DNA of 64,000 nt from CAIWHR01 sp963809965 (GCA_963809965.1 CAWELU010000053.1:62001-126000); one strand, 5' to 3'. Shown: positions 47,448 to 57,916, counted from the stretch's first letter. Notes: generated by a model from the sequence alone, not told the origin. Made by a program: numbers and translations.

Positions 47448-47552
47448 TTGGCGCAGGCGGCGACGATGTCGTTCACATCGTCAGGCGAGAAAGGAAGGGC
47501 CGACCGGCCGCGACCCGCAACGTCAGGCCGGTCGGGGTAACATAAGCGCCCG

Positions 47553-49035
47553 ATGGCAAGCCCCGAGCCGTCCCCCTTCGCGCAAGCCGCCGTCCCGCGC
47601 ACCGCGTCGCACGCGCCCCAAACTGCGCGCCTCGACGTAGACCTCGCGTTCGGACGCTACACGCTCGCCCTGCCGCGGGACGCGCGCGCCCGCCTTGCGC
47701 TCGGCTGGTTCGCGCTGGGCGTCGCGGCGCTCGCCGCATCGGGCGTTCTCGCCGTGCTGCTCGTGCTCTCGCGTACACCCGGGCTCGCAAGCCTGTTCCC
47801 GGTCGCCGATTTCTTTCACGCGGCGCTGGTCGCACACGTCGACCTGTCGGTGCTGGTCTGGTTTCTCGCCTTCGCCGGTGCCTTGTGGAGTCTCAACAGC
47901 ACGCCACGGATGCTGCCGCTCGGGTGGACGGCCCTCGTTTGCGCGACGCTCGGTACGGCGATCATCGCCGGCGCACCGTTCGTGGGCGGAACGCCAATCA
48001 TGGCGAACTATATTCCGGTGATCGAGGGACGCACGTTCCTCACGGGGCTCGTCCTGTTCGGTACGGGGGTCGCGCTCCTGGTGGCGCGGGGGCTCTTCGC
48101 GTCGCCGCTGGTGGGCATGCGGCTCGACGGCGCCGGCGCTTTGCGCTTCGGCCTCAACGGAGCGATCGTTGCGACGGCCGTCGCTTTGCTCGCGTTCGGC
48201 TGGTCGCTCGCGACCGTTCCCGCGACGCTCGATGCCAAGGGGTACTACGAGCTCCTGTTCTGGAGCGGCGGCCATGTGCTGCAGTTCACATGGACGCTGT
48301 TGCTCCTCGTCGCCTGGCTGCTGCTCGCGGATACGATCGGTGCGCGCGTGCCGCTTTCGCCGCGCGTTGCGGCCTTGCTGTTCGGCATCGGGCTTGCTGC
48401 CGTGTTCGCGACGCCTCCCATCTTCCTTGCCTACGACGTCACGACGGTCGAGCACCACCGGTTGCAGACCTGGCTGATGCGCTTCGGCGGAAGCCTTGCG
48501 ATCGCGCCCGTGGCCGCCGCGGTCATCTGGGCCTTGTCTCGCCGCAGCGCGCGCCACGGTGCCCTCGCCTCGGGCGAGCGGCCGTTGTTCGCGGCGCTCG
48601 TCACGTCGATCGTGCTGTTCGGTGTCGGTGGCCTGATCGGTTTCGCGATCCAGGGCAGCAACGTGAAGATCCCCGCGCACTATCACGGCTCGATCGTCGG
48701 TGTGACGATCGCGATGATGGGGATCGCCTACTGGCTGCTTCCGCGATTGGGCTTCGCCGCGCCGGCGCCACGGCTCGCGACGTGGCAGGCATACCTGTAC
48801 GGTGGCGGCCAACTGCTGCACATCGTCGGTCTCCTGTGGTCGGGCGGCTACGGCGTGCAGCGCAAGGTGGCCGACGGCGCCGTCGTGGAGCGCTCGGCTG
48901 GAGCAGGTTGCCGGGATGGGCCTGATGGGATTGGGCGGCTTGATCGCGATCGTCGGCGGCATGCTGTTCGTGGCGGTGGTGGTCATCGCCATCGTGCGGC
49001 GTCCCAACGCGTCCGCCGCGCCGAGTGTCGCCTGA
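47553..49035 (+). CDS. Orphan heme-copper oxidase superfamily catalytic subunit (frame-interrupted)
   Basis: This ~495-residue, 12-helix protein keeps the heme-copper ligand set: H95 (low-spin heme, VAHVDLSVLVWF), H241 (CuB, GGHVLQFTWT), H301/H302 (CuB, EHHRLQTWL), and H376/H378 (KIPAHYHGSIVG). The position four residues after H241 is Phe245, not the tyrosine of A- and B-type oxidases. A frame change near 48897 precedes the last helix. No CuA or cytochrome c subunit is adjacent. It could be one of the newer NO-reductase families or a divergent oxidase. The subfamily cannot be fixed from sequence reading. Confidence 0.78.
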
Positions 49036-49045
49036 CCGATCCGCG

Positions 49046-50081
49046 ATGAGCGTTGCCGATTCGGATGCCACGGCGCGCCTGCGCGTGCTCGTCAGGCGCC
49101 TGGCGCTCGCGGCCGCAGCGCTGACCTTCGTCGTCATCGTTGCCAGCGCGTTCATGCGGCACACGCAGGCGGGATTGGTCTGCGACGATTGGCCCGCGTG
49201 TTACGGAACGATCGAAGCATGGGGTGCGGACATGGCACCCTCGATCGGCGTGCGCCTTGCGCGGATCGCGCATCGGCTTGCGGCGACCGGCGTTCTCGCA
49301 CTCTTCATCGGAATGTTGCTCGTCGCGTGGACGCAGAAACCTGCCTGGAAACGCGAGGGGCTCTTTGCCATCGCGGCACTGGCGATCGCCGCCGCACTCG
49401 CCGTCCTCGGCATCGTGACGCCGGGCGCGAGGGTCCCGGCCGTCACGCTGGGCAACCTCCTCGGCGGCTACCTGATGCTGGCCCTGTGTGCCGCGACGTA
49501 CGTGGCCGCGTGTGGCGATAGGGCAACCGGTTCGGTCGCACGCAACGGTGAGTCGCCTGGACCGACATCGAGGTCCAATGGCGCATCGCAACGACCTTCC
49601 GCCATCATCGCAACAGGCGTGCCACTGCGCTGGATCGCGCTGGCCGCGCTCGTGCTCGCCTTCGCGCAGGCGGGCCTCGGCACCATGATCGGCGCACAGT
49701 ACGCGCTGACCGCGTGCCCCACGCTGGGAAAGTGTCCCGGGCTTCCCGTCGACCAGGTGGTCGGCGACGGCAGCGTTCGACCCGTTTCGACCCCTGTCGA
49801 TCGTCGCCGGACGTGTCGTGCCGCCCGCGGACGCCGCAGGTGTCTACATGGCGCACCGCGTGCTCGGCGTTCTCGTGGCGCTCGTAACGCTGATCGTCGC
49901 GCACGCCCTGCGCCGGGCCGACCGGCGCACCGCGCGTCTGCTCGCTGCGTTCGCGGTCGGGACTCCGCTGCTGGGTGTCGCGGCGATTCTCGCGCTGCCC
50001 TCGTTGCCGTTCACCGTGCTCCACAACGGCACGGCGGCGCTACTCGTCGCCACCCTGACCGCCACCGTGACGCGACGCTGA
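49046..50081 (+). CDS. Second CtaA/Cox15-like heme-modification protein (frame-interrupted)
   Basis: This eight-helix membrane protein of the heme A synthase family starts 11 bases after the orphan heme-copper gene. Blocks include SAFMRHTQAGLVCDDWPACYG (the cysteine pair near the first loop), IAHRLAATGVLALF and, after a frame change near 49785, YMAHRVLGVLVALVTL. It is distinct from ctaA at 36875. It probably makes the heme for the adjacent heme-copper protein. Confidence 0.83.
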
Positions 50082-50087
50082 CGCCGG

Positions 50088-51051
50088 CTACGCGAGGCGC
50101 ACGACGATCTTGCCGCGGCCGTGGCCGGTTTCCATCGCGCGCTGCGCGTCCGCGACGTCCTCGAGCGCGATCGTGCGCTCGATGTGCGCGTGCACCGCAC
50201 CCTCCTGCGCGAGCGCGGCCAGCCGCTCCCAGCGAGCGGCCCCGCTCCGCAGCACGACCGGGATCGCGCGCTGGCGAGTGCTCAGACGCGCAAGGACCGC
50301 GCTCACGACCGTGCGTGTCAGTGCCATCGCGTTGCCGCCCGTGTTGAGATAACAGCCCTTGTCCGTGAGTACGGAACTGCGCAGCATCGAACGACGACGC
50401 ACAGGCGGCGTCGAACACGACGTCGAAGCGGTCGGCGCGTTGCGTGAAATCCTCGCGCGCGTAGTCGAGCACCTCGTCCGCCCCGAGTCCGCGCACGAAA
50501 TCGACGTTGGCGGCGCTGCAGACACCGACGACGTAGGCGCCGAGGTGCTTCGCGACCTGCACGGCGAAGTGCCCTACGCCTCCCGCCGCACCGGTAACGA
50601 GGACCCGTTGGCCGGCCGCAAGCCGAGCGTCGTCCGCGAGCGCCTGCAGCGCCGTCCCACCCGCGATCGGCAGCGCCGCGGCCTCTGCGAAGCTCACGCC
50701 CTGCGGCATGGTCGCGAGCCGTTCGACCCCGGCGACAAGGTATTCGGCCAGCGAGCCGTCACGTCCGAAGGGGAGCAAGGCGCCGAACACCCGCTCGCCG
50801 ACGTAATGCGAGGTCGCGCCGCCGCCGACCCCGGTGATCACACCCGCGAAGTCGCATCCGATCCCGCGCGGCGGCCCTCGAAATATCGGTGTCCAGCGCA
50901 TGTGGCCGGCGCGGTTCTTCCAATCGAGCGGATTGAGACTCGCCGCATGGACCCGCACTTTAAGTTCGCCTGCACGCGGCGATGGCTCGTCAATCTCCGC
51001 GACATGGAGAACGTCGGGCGGACCGTATTGGTCGAAACGCAGAGCCCGCAT
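50088..51051 (-). CDS. Zinc-less MDR oxidoreductase, quinone reductase-like (frame-interrupted)
   Basis: This NAD(P)H-dependent medium-chain dehydrogenase/reductase starts MRALRFDQYGPPDVLHVAEI at 51051. The Rossmann motif is GQRVLVTGAAGGVGHFAVQVAKHLGA, read as the glycine-rich loop TGAAGGVGH. Typical catalytic-zinc ligands are absent. The frame changes near 50385, and the C-terminus with LEDVADAQRAMETGHGRGKI ends at 50088. The substrate is unknown. It lies nine bases from the DUF2237 gene. Confidence 0.85.
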
Positions 51052-51059
51052 CGATCAGG

Positions 51060-51435
51060 TCAGTGCACGTCGAGCGCGTGCTGCTTCAGTGCATCGAGCG
51101 GAATCACGGCGAGCGTCTCCTCGTGGGTCGCCGCCAGGACCACCGGTGGCGCGACACCCGCCTCGAACGCCTGACGCCAGGTGGCGGCGCATACGCACCA
51201 GCGATCCCCGGGAACGAGACCGGGAAAGCCGAACTCCGGCGCACGGGGTGACGAGATCGTTGCCTTGCTTGCGGGCGAAGGCGAGGAAGTCCGCGGTCAC
51301 CTGCGCGCACACCACGTGCAGCCCGACATCCTCGGGCCCCGTGTTGCAGCAGCCATCACGGTAGAAGCCGGTGCGCGGGGAGGTCGAGCACGGAGCGAGC
51401 GTGCCACCGAGCACATTCTTGTCGTCAGCGGGCAT
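51060..51435 (-). CDS. DUF2237 family protein (frame-interrupted)
   Basis: This ~125-residue protein starts MPADDKNVLGGTLAPCSTSP and includes TGFYRDGCCNTGPEDVGLH, the DUF2237 signature. A frame change near 51240 leads to EFGFPGLVPGDRWCVCAATW and a C-terminus ending LKQHALDVH. The cysteine pairs suggest metal or redox chemistry, but no function is established. It probably forms an operon with the MDR gene. Confidence 0.8.
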
Positions 51436-51490
51436 TGGGCCTCGGATCGCGAGTCGTCGCGATTGCGTTATGGTAGCGCGCCCCTCTTCT

Positions 51491-52324
51491 TCAGCGGCGA
51501 ATTTCGATAGCCGGCACGTGCTCGCGCAACTTCGTCAGCAACGCAGCGTCGAGCGGTCGACCTGACGATGCCGCGGCCACCAGGGATTCATCCGCGCACC
51601 CGGTCGGCCGGAAGGGTTGGAGGACCCAGCGGTCGATGCCGCGCGCCGCCAGTTCGCACGCGATGCGTTCCAGCACGCCGGACGTGGTCAGCCGCGGATG
51701 CACCGTCGTTCGCACTTCGAATGCAGCGCCTGCGGACAACACGAGATCCAGGCTCGCGAGCGCCGCGATGCCACTCCCCGCGACGCCGGTCAGGCTGGCG
51801 TACTCGGCAATCGGCGCCTTGATGTCCAGCCCGACCCAGTCCACCCGCGGGAGCACCTGCGCGAGCCGTTGCGGGTTGGCGCCGCCGGTGTGCAGGCCGA
51901 TCGCGAAGTCCATCTCGCGCACGGCCGCGATCGCGTCCGCGAGTCCCGCCTGGACGGTCGGTTCACCCCCGGAGAACACGACCGCGTCGAGGAGGCCTCG
52001 ACGCGTCGCGAGCCATTCGACGATCCGCCCGAAGTCGCGGTCTGTCGATTCCGCATCTTCCGCGCGTGCCGGGATCAGGTGAGGGTTGTGGCAGTACCCG
52101 CAGCGCCAGGGGCACCCCTGGCAGAAGACGACAGCCGCGAGCGCGTCCGGGTAGTCGGTCGTTGTGAACGGCACGAAGCCGCCCACACGGAGCGCCGGTA
52201 CGCTTGCGCGAACGGGATCCGAAACGGCCGGGGCAACACAAGGAGACGACGGTTCGCGCGCACACACCGGTTCCCGCCGCGTCGGGGCCGCAGCGCGAAC
52301 CTTCCCGGCAGCTCCGTCGGGCAT
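51491..52324 (-). CDS. nrdG: Anaerobic ribonucleotide reductase activating enzyme
   Basis: This radical SAM protein makes the glycyl radical of class III ribonucleotide reductase. The [4Fe-4S] motif is C71-x3-C75-x2-C78 in CPWRCGYCHNP, with the SAM-binding block VVFSGGEPTVQ. It is intact at 278 residues. The start at 52324 follows GGGAAGGAC. The first ~45 residues are a low-complexity extension. It lies 28 bases after the small glycyl-radical gene, in operon with nrdD. Confidence 0.93.
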   Translation of the reverse strand: MPDGAAGKVRAAAPTRREPVCAREPSSPCVAPAVSDPVRASVPALRVGGFVPFTTTDYPDALAAVVFCQGCPWRCGYCHNPHLIPARAEDAESTDRDFGRIVEWLATRRGLLDAVVFSGGEPTVQAGLADAIAAVREMDFAIGLHTGGANPQRLAQVLPRVDWVGLDIKAPIAEYASLTGVAGSGIAALASLDLVLSAGAAFEVRTTVHPRLTTSGVLERIACELAARGIDRWVLQPFRPTGCADESLVAAASSGRPLDAALLTKLREHVPAIEIRR

Positions 52325-52352
52325 GTCCTTCCCGGTGCCTGGCGGGGCGAGG

Positions 52353-52544
52353 CTAGAGCTGCCCCCGCGCCTGCTCCTCGCGGAAGAAACGGCGCTCGCA
52401 GTGCTCGCCGCGCTTGCCGATGTTGAACGACGCGACGGGGCGGTGGTAGCCCATCACGCGCGTCCAGACTTCGCAGCGCTGGCGCTCGTCGTCGTCGAGC
52501 GTGATCGTGTCGAGCAGGTGTTGCGTTTCGGTCATCGAATTCAT
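52353..52544 (-). CDS. Separate glycyl-radical domain of class III ribonucleotide reductase
   Basis: This 63-residue protein contains WTRVMGYHRPVASFNIGKRGEH, the sequence that normally forms the extreme C-terminus of NrdD. Gly32 is the expected radical site. A strong Shine-Dalgarno (GAGGAGAAA) lies ahead of the ATG, and a 105-base non-coding-looking gap separates it from the large NrdD gene. This looks like a true split gene rather than a frameshift. It recalls the stand-alone glycyl-radical protein GrcA/YfiD that serves pyruvate formate-lyase. Confidence 0.85.
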   Translation of the reverse strand: MNSMTETQHLLDTITLDDDERQRCEVWTRVMGYHRPVASFNIGKRGEHCERRFFREEQARGQL

Positions 52545-52649
52545 GGGTCGTTTCTCCTCGCTGTTCGGGTCTTCGTTGTTCGTTCGGCGTTTCCGGACGC
52601 CTGACCCGTTCCTACTGACTGCTGACTCCTGATCTCTGTCTCCTGAGAC

Positions 52650-54708
52650 TCACGCCGCCAGCTTGCGCCGCTTTTCCGCGAGCTTCTCCTCGTCACACCT
52701 CGGACAGAACTCGTGCTCGCCCGCGAGATAGCCGTGCCGCGGGCAGATCGAGAACGTCGGCGTGACCGTGATGTACGGCAGCCGGAACCGCTCGAGCGAG
52801 CGCCGCACCAGCGCCTTGCACGCCTCGGACGAAGAGATCCGCTCGCTCATGTACAGGTGCAGCACCGTGCCGCCGGTGTACTTCGTCTGCAGCTCTTCCT
52901 GCCGGGTGAGCGCCTCGAACGGATCGTCGGTGAAGCCGACCGGCAGCTGCGAGCTGTTCGTGTAATACGGCGTTTCCGGCGTGCCTGCCTGCAGGATGTC
53001 GGGCCAGCGCTTGCGATCCTCCTTCGCGAAGCGGTACGTCGTGCCTTCCGCCGGCGTCGCCTCGAGGTTGTACATGTGGCCCGTCTCCTCCTGAAAGGCG
53101 ACGATGCGCGCACGCAGGTGATCGAGCAGCCGCACGGCGAATGCGTGGCCGTAGGCCGTGGTGATGTCGTCATTGCCGCCGGTGAAGTTGCGGATCATCT
53201 CGTTGATGCCGTTCACCCCGACGGTCGAGAAATGGTTGCGCAGTGTGCCCAGGTAGCGCTTGGTGTACGGGAAGAGACCCTGGTCGATCAGGCGCTGGAT
53301 CACCTTCCGCTTGACCTCGAGGCTGTCTTTCGCATGGCCCAGGAGCTCGTCGATCCGCTCGTAGAGGCCGATCTCGTCGTTCGCGTAGAGGTAACCCAGC
53401 CGCGCGCAGTTGATCGTGACCACGCCGACGGATCCGGTCTGCTCCGCCGAGCCGAAGAGCCCGTTGCCGCGCTTCGAGCAGCTCGCGCAGGTCGAGCTGC
53501 AGCCGGCAGCACATCGAGCGGATCATGTTGGGTTTGAGCTCCGAGTTCACGAAGTTCTGGAAATACGGCAGCCCGTACTTCGCCGTCATCGCGAACAGCG
53601 CCTCGCAGTTGGGGTGGTCCCAGTCGAAGTCCGGCGTGATGTTGTAGGTCGGGATCGGGAACGTGAACACGCGCCCCTTCGCGTCGCCCGCGGTCATCAC
53701 CTCGATGTACGCCCGGTTGATCATGTCCATCTCGGGCTGCAGGTCGCCGTACGCGAACGGCATCTCCACGCCGGCGATCACCGGGATCTGCTCGCGCAGG
53801 TCCTCGGGGCAGATCCAGTCGAAGGTGAGGTTGGTGAACGGTGTCTGCGTGCCCCAGCGCGAGGGCACGTTCAGGTTGTAGATCAGCTCCTGGATGCACT
53901 GCCTGACCTCGTCGTAGGTCATCGCGTCGCGGCGAACGAACGGCGCCATGTACGTGTCGAAGGACGAGAACGCCTGCGCGCCGGCCCACTCGTTCTGCAG
54001 CGTGCCGAGGAAATTGACGATCTGCCCGACCGCGCTCGACATGTGCTTCGGCGGGCCCGCCTCGACCTTGCCCGGGACGCCGTTCAGGCCCTCGTGCAGC
54101 AGCTGGCGCAGCGACCAGCCGGCGCAGTAGCCCGCGAGCATGTCGAGATCGTGGATGTGGACGTCGCCGTCGCGGTGCGCGCGGCCGATCTCCGGCGAGT
54201 AGACGTGCGAGAGCCAGTAGTTGGCGACGACCTTGCCCGAGACGTTCAGGATCAGTCCGCCCAGCGAATAGCCCTGGTTGGCGTTGGCGTTGACGCGCCA
54301 GTCCTTCTGCTCCAGGTACTCGTCGACCGAAGCGGCGACGTCGACCAGCGTCTTGCGGACCGCGCGCAGGCGTTCGTGGCGGTCGCGGTAGACGATGTAG
54401 GCGCGGGCGGTGTGGAACCAGCCGGCGGCGGCCAGCGTGTGCTCGACGCAATCCTGGATCGTCTCGATGTCGGGCACACCGCCCGTGTGGCGATGGGCGA
54501 GGACGCGGCCGACCGCTTCGGCGAGCTGCGCTGCTTCGCCGGCATCGAATTCGCCAGTGGCAGCACCCGCGCGGGCGATGGCCGAGGTGATCTTGGCAAG
54601 CTCGAACGGCGCGCGCTGACCATCGCGCTTGACCACCTGCGCGGGCAGCGCCGGCGGAGCGGATGGCGACGACAACGCCTTCGCCGCAGCGACGGTTTCC
54701 AACCCCAT
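52650..54708 (-). CDS. nrdD: Anaerobic ribonucleoside-triphosphate reductase, large part (frame-interrupted)
   Basis: This class III reductase makes deoxynucleotides without oxygen. From ATG 54708 (preceded by GGGAGGGAAG) it has an ATP-cone regulatory domain (about residues 25-115, VVKRDGQRAPFELAKI) and then the ten-stranded barrel with VHIHDLDMLAGYCAGWSL. A frame change near 53465 is followed by the substrate-site region VTINCARLGYLYANDE and the zinc-site sequence CPRHGYLAGEHEFCPRC. It ends EKRRKLAA at 52650 without the glycyl-radical tail, which is encoded separately downstream. Confidence 0.93.
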
Positions 54709-54843
54709 GACTTCCCTCCCGGGAGGGTCGAGCTGCCGCAGCCACCGAGCCGGGCGCCGACCACAAGATGTTGTAGGTTCGGGGGAGGCTAGACCCAAGG
54801 CTTTGGGTGAGCAATCGCCACCAGCCCCGAATTTGACGATTTC

Positions 54844-54857
54844 TTGATGCGGGTCAA
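54844..54857. promoter_or_regulatory. FNR/DNR-like palindrome before nrdD
   Basis: TTGATGCGGGTCAA matches TTGAT-N4-ATCAA at 9 of 10 positions. It lies 136 bases before nrdD on the minus strand and 248 bases before the PCuAC gene on the plus strand. It fits oxygen-responsive control of anaerobic ribonucleotide reductase. The rest of the 396-base divergent region 54709-55104 shows nothing else I can support. Confidence 0.65.
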
Positions 54858-55104
54858 GAAATCGGCAGTCCTTCGAGGCCCATTTGTTGCGCCGATACAA
54901 TTCCCTGGCGTCGATATCTCGAGTTGTTTCCAGAGTCGGCTGGCGTGCGAGCCTCGGGTAAACTGGGGCCGCATAGGCGGACTTCGCCCGCCGCGTGCGA
55001 GCCGAGTATCCCGCGCCAGCTCGCGGCGTGGCGCCGTAATTGACCGCTACCCCCAACCCAGCGTGCGCCGACCGAGGCGCCGTGCCCACGCAAAAGGTAA
55101 CGCC

Positions 55105-55592
55105 ATGTCGAAAGTCGAAACCGTTTGCCGTGTCCTCGCGCTCGTCGGCGCGCTATCCCTCGCGCTCCCTGCCGCCGCGCAGATCGCCGTCGCCGACCCG
55201 TGGGTGCGCGGCACCGTCGCCGGCCAGAAAGCCACTGGCGCGTTCATGCAACTCAAGTCGTCCACCGACACCGCGCTCGTCGGCGCGGCATCGCCGGTCG
55301 CGAAGATCGTCGAGATCCACGAAATGAAGATGGAGGGCGGCATGATGAAGATGAGCGCCATCGACAAGCTGCCGCTGCCCGCGGGGAAGACCGTCGATCT
55401 CAAGCCGGGCGGCTACCACGTGATGCTGATGGACCTCACGCAGGAGCTCAAGGATGGGCAGACCGTGCCCGGTGACGCTGACGTTCGAGGACAAGGCCGG
55501 CAAGAAGACGACGGTCGATGTGAAGGCCGCCGTGAAGCCGCTTGCGCCCGGGGCCCCCGCGGCGAAACAGGGGGGCGGACGAGCATGGTTGA
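55105..55592 (+). CDS. PCuAC-family periplasmic copper chaperone (frame-interrupted)
   Basis: This protein delivers Cu(I) to CuA sites in cooperation with SCO proteins. The signal peptide is LALVGALSLALPAAAQ. The copper motif H-x10-M-x21-H-x-M is exact: H72, M83, H105 and M107. A frame change near 55470 precedes VTLTFEDKAGKKTTVDV, and a second in a G6 run near 55575 leads to the stop at 55590. It probably works with senC at 41734. The gap 55593-55852 before the next, convergent gene shows no supported gene. Confidence 0.88.
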
Positions 55593-55852
55593 GGCGCCAT
55601 GCTCTGCACCCGACTGGCGGTGGCGAACGGCGGCATTCTGGCGACGGCTGGACGCGCCAGCCGCGCCCGCGCGATAGCCCACGCGAGGTCCCGACCTTGG
55701 GCTCGCACGACTTGCCGGTGTGTCCCGGAAGGATCGTTGCTTGGCTGAGCGATTCGACGCGATGTGCGTCGTCTCGCCATTGCGGCCATCGTGCGGACCA
55801 GCGACGCCATGGCACCCAGGTCCGGCGGAGGACGGCGCCCGTCCGTCGGCTA

Positions 55853-56747
55853 TCAACGGACCTGTTCGAGCAATCGCCCGATCATCGCCTCGGCCTGCCC
55901 GAGGTAGCCGCCACCGAACAGGTTGAAATGGTTCAGCACGTGATAGAGGTTGTACAGCGTGCGACGGGTCGGCATAGCCGTCGTCGAGCGGCCAGGCCTC
56001 TGCGTACGCCGCGTAGAAGTCGCTTGCCGAAGCCGCCGAAGAGCTCGGTCATCGCCAGATCGGCTTCGCGGTCGCCGAAGTAGACCGCCGGATCGAAGAT
56101 CACCGGCGCCCCGGAGGCCAACCGCGCCGCGTTCCCGGACCACAGATCGCCGTGCAACAGCGACGGTGACGGCGCGTGGCCCGCGAGCAGCGCGGGAATC
56201 GCAGCGAGCAACCGGTCGCCGTCACGCAGCAAGCCGGCCACGAATGCCGTTACGCGACGCAAGTGCGAGTTGCGGCGCGATCCGACGGTCGCGGTAGAAC
56301 GTCGCCCAGTCGTCGGCCCATGCGTTGTCCTGCGGCGTCGTGCCGATCGTGTTGTCGCGGTGCCATCCGAACCGCGACGCAGTGGTTCGGTGCAATTGCG
56401 CCAGCGCCGCCCCCAGCGCGGCGTCGCGACCGCCCGATGCGAAGTCGAGCCATTCGAGGACGAGGAACGCGACTTCGTCGACCGCGCCGGTCGCGATGGG
56501 CGACGGCACGCGAATCGCGTTCGCGCGACCGAGCATCGCGCAAGCCTTCGGCTTCTGCCTCGAACATTCTCAGACGCGTGGAGGCGTTGATCTTGACGAA
56601 GAACCGCTCTCCCGCCGCGTCGAGCCGCCACGTCGCATTGAGCGAGCTGCCGCCGAGTTGTGCCCAGCGGGGGTTGTGCAGCGGCACGCAGCCCGCCTCT
56701 TCCACCGCGACGATGGCCGCGGATTGCCAGCGGAGATTATTCGTCAA
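55853..56747 (-). CDS. Fructosamine kinase-like protein (several frame breaks)
   Basis: This is a fructosamine/ketosamine-3-kinase family protein, which repairs or uses glycated amines. The N-terminus is read from a TTG at 56747 overlapping the upstream stop: LGGSSLNATWRLDAAGERFFVKIN. The catalytic loop is LLHGDLWSGNAA and the metal site is FDPAVYFGDREADLAMTELFGG, both family-diagnostic. Frame changes occur near 56560, 56260, 56010 and 55965. It ends LYHVLNHFNLFGGGYL...LLEQVR at 55853. Confidence 0.83.
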
Positions 56748-57916
56748 TGCCGCAACGCGTCGATCCCGCGCGCGATCCCGTCGAGCGTCAGCGGGAACAT
56801 TCGCGGCCCGACTGCCTGCAGCACGATCTGCGTGGAGCGCGTGTACTCCCACGCCCGCGGCGGCTCCGGATTCCACCAGATGACGCGGCGGAAATGGTCG
56901 GCGATCCGCTTCAACCACACCGCGCCCGGCTCCTCGTTCATGTATTCGACCGATCCGCCCACCTGGTGCAGTTCGTACGGGCTCATCGCCGCGTCGCCGA
57001 CGAAGATCACCTTCCAGTCGGGACCGTACTTGTGCAGGATGTCCCAGGTCGCGACGCGGTCGAAGCTTCGCCGGGCGTTGTCGCGCCACACGTGGTCGTA
57101 GACGCAGTTGTGGAAGTAGAAATGCTCGAGGTGGCGGAACTCGGTCCGCGTCGCCGAGAAGAGCTCCTCGCACACGCGCACGTGCGGGTCCATCGAGCCG
57201 CCGACGTCGAGGAAGAGCAGCACCTTCACGCGATTGCGCCGCTCGGGGACGAGATGCAGGTCGAGATAGCCCGCGTTCTTCGCGGTCCCCTCGATCGTGC
57301 CGTCCATGTCGAGCTCCTCCGGGATGCCTTCGCGCGCGAAACGCCGGAGCTTGCGCAGCGCAACCTTGATGTTGCGCGTGTTGAGCTCGACGTCGCCGTC
57401 GAGATTGCGGAAGCTGCGCTCGTCCCACACCTTCACCGCGCTGCGGCTGCCGCCTTCGCCGCCGATGCGGATGCCCTCCGGGTTGTAGCCGTACGCACCG
57501 AACGGGCTCGTGCCGCCGGTGCCGATCCACTTCGAGCCGCCCGCGTGCCGCGCCTTCTGTTCCTCGAGCCGCTTCTTGAACGTCTCCATCAGCTTGTCCC
57601 AGCCCCCGAGCGCCTCGATCTTCGCCTTGTCCTCGGCCGAGAGCAGCTTCTCGAACTCCTTGCGCAGCCACTCCTCGGGGATTTCGGCACGGATGTCGAA
57701 GATCGCGTTCACGCCCTTGAAGTAGGTCGCGAACGCGAGGTCGTAGCGGTCGAACAGCGCCTCGTCCTTGATCAGCGCCGTGCGCGCCAGGTAGTAGAAA
57801 TCGTCGATCGACAACGACACGACACGCGCTTGCAGCGCTTCGAGCAGCGTCAGGAACTCGCGCGTGGACACCGGCAGTCGCGCGGACTTGAGGTGCAGGA
57901 AGAAGCCGATCAGCAT
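56744..57916 (-). CDS. VWA domain protein, CoxE/YehP-like
   Basis: This intact 390-residue protein has a helical N-terminal region and a C-terminal von Willebrand A domain with the MIDAS motif D237-V-G-G-S241 in LFLDVGGSMDPHV. VWA proteins of this type act with MoxR ATPases to insert metals or remodel protein complexes. moxR is encoded just upstream in the same group. It overlaps the GNAT gene upstream and the kinase gene downstream, implying cotranslation. The target complex is unknown. Confidence 0.87.
   Translation of the reverse strand: MLIGFFLHLKSARLPVSTREFLTLLEALQARVVSLSIDDFYYLARTALIKDEALFDRYDLAFATYFKGVNAIFDIRAEIPEEWLRKEFEKLLSAEDKAKIEALGGWDKLMETFKKRLEEQKARHAGGSKWIGTGGTSPFGAYGYNPEGIRIGGEGGSRSAVKVWDERSFRNLDGDVELNTRNIKVALRKLRRFAREGIPEELDMDGTIEGTAKNAGYLDLHLVPERRNRVKVLLFLDVGGSMDPHVRVCEELFSATRTEFRHLEHFYFHNCVYDHVWRDNARRSFDRVATWDILHKYGPDWKVIFVGDAAMSPYELHQVGGSVEYMNEEPGAVWLKRIADHFRRVIWWNPEPPRAWEYTRSTQIVLQAVGPRMFPLTLDGIARGIDALRH

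Noticed and set aside
55593..55852. Possible minus-strand gene after the copper chaperone
   Set aside because: An open frame exists but has no recognisable motif, signal peptide or ribosome binding site.
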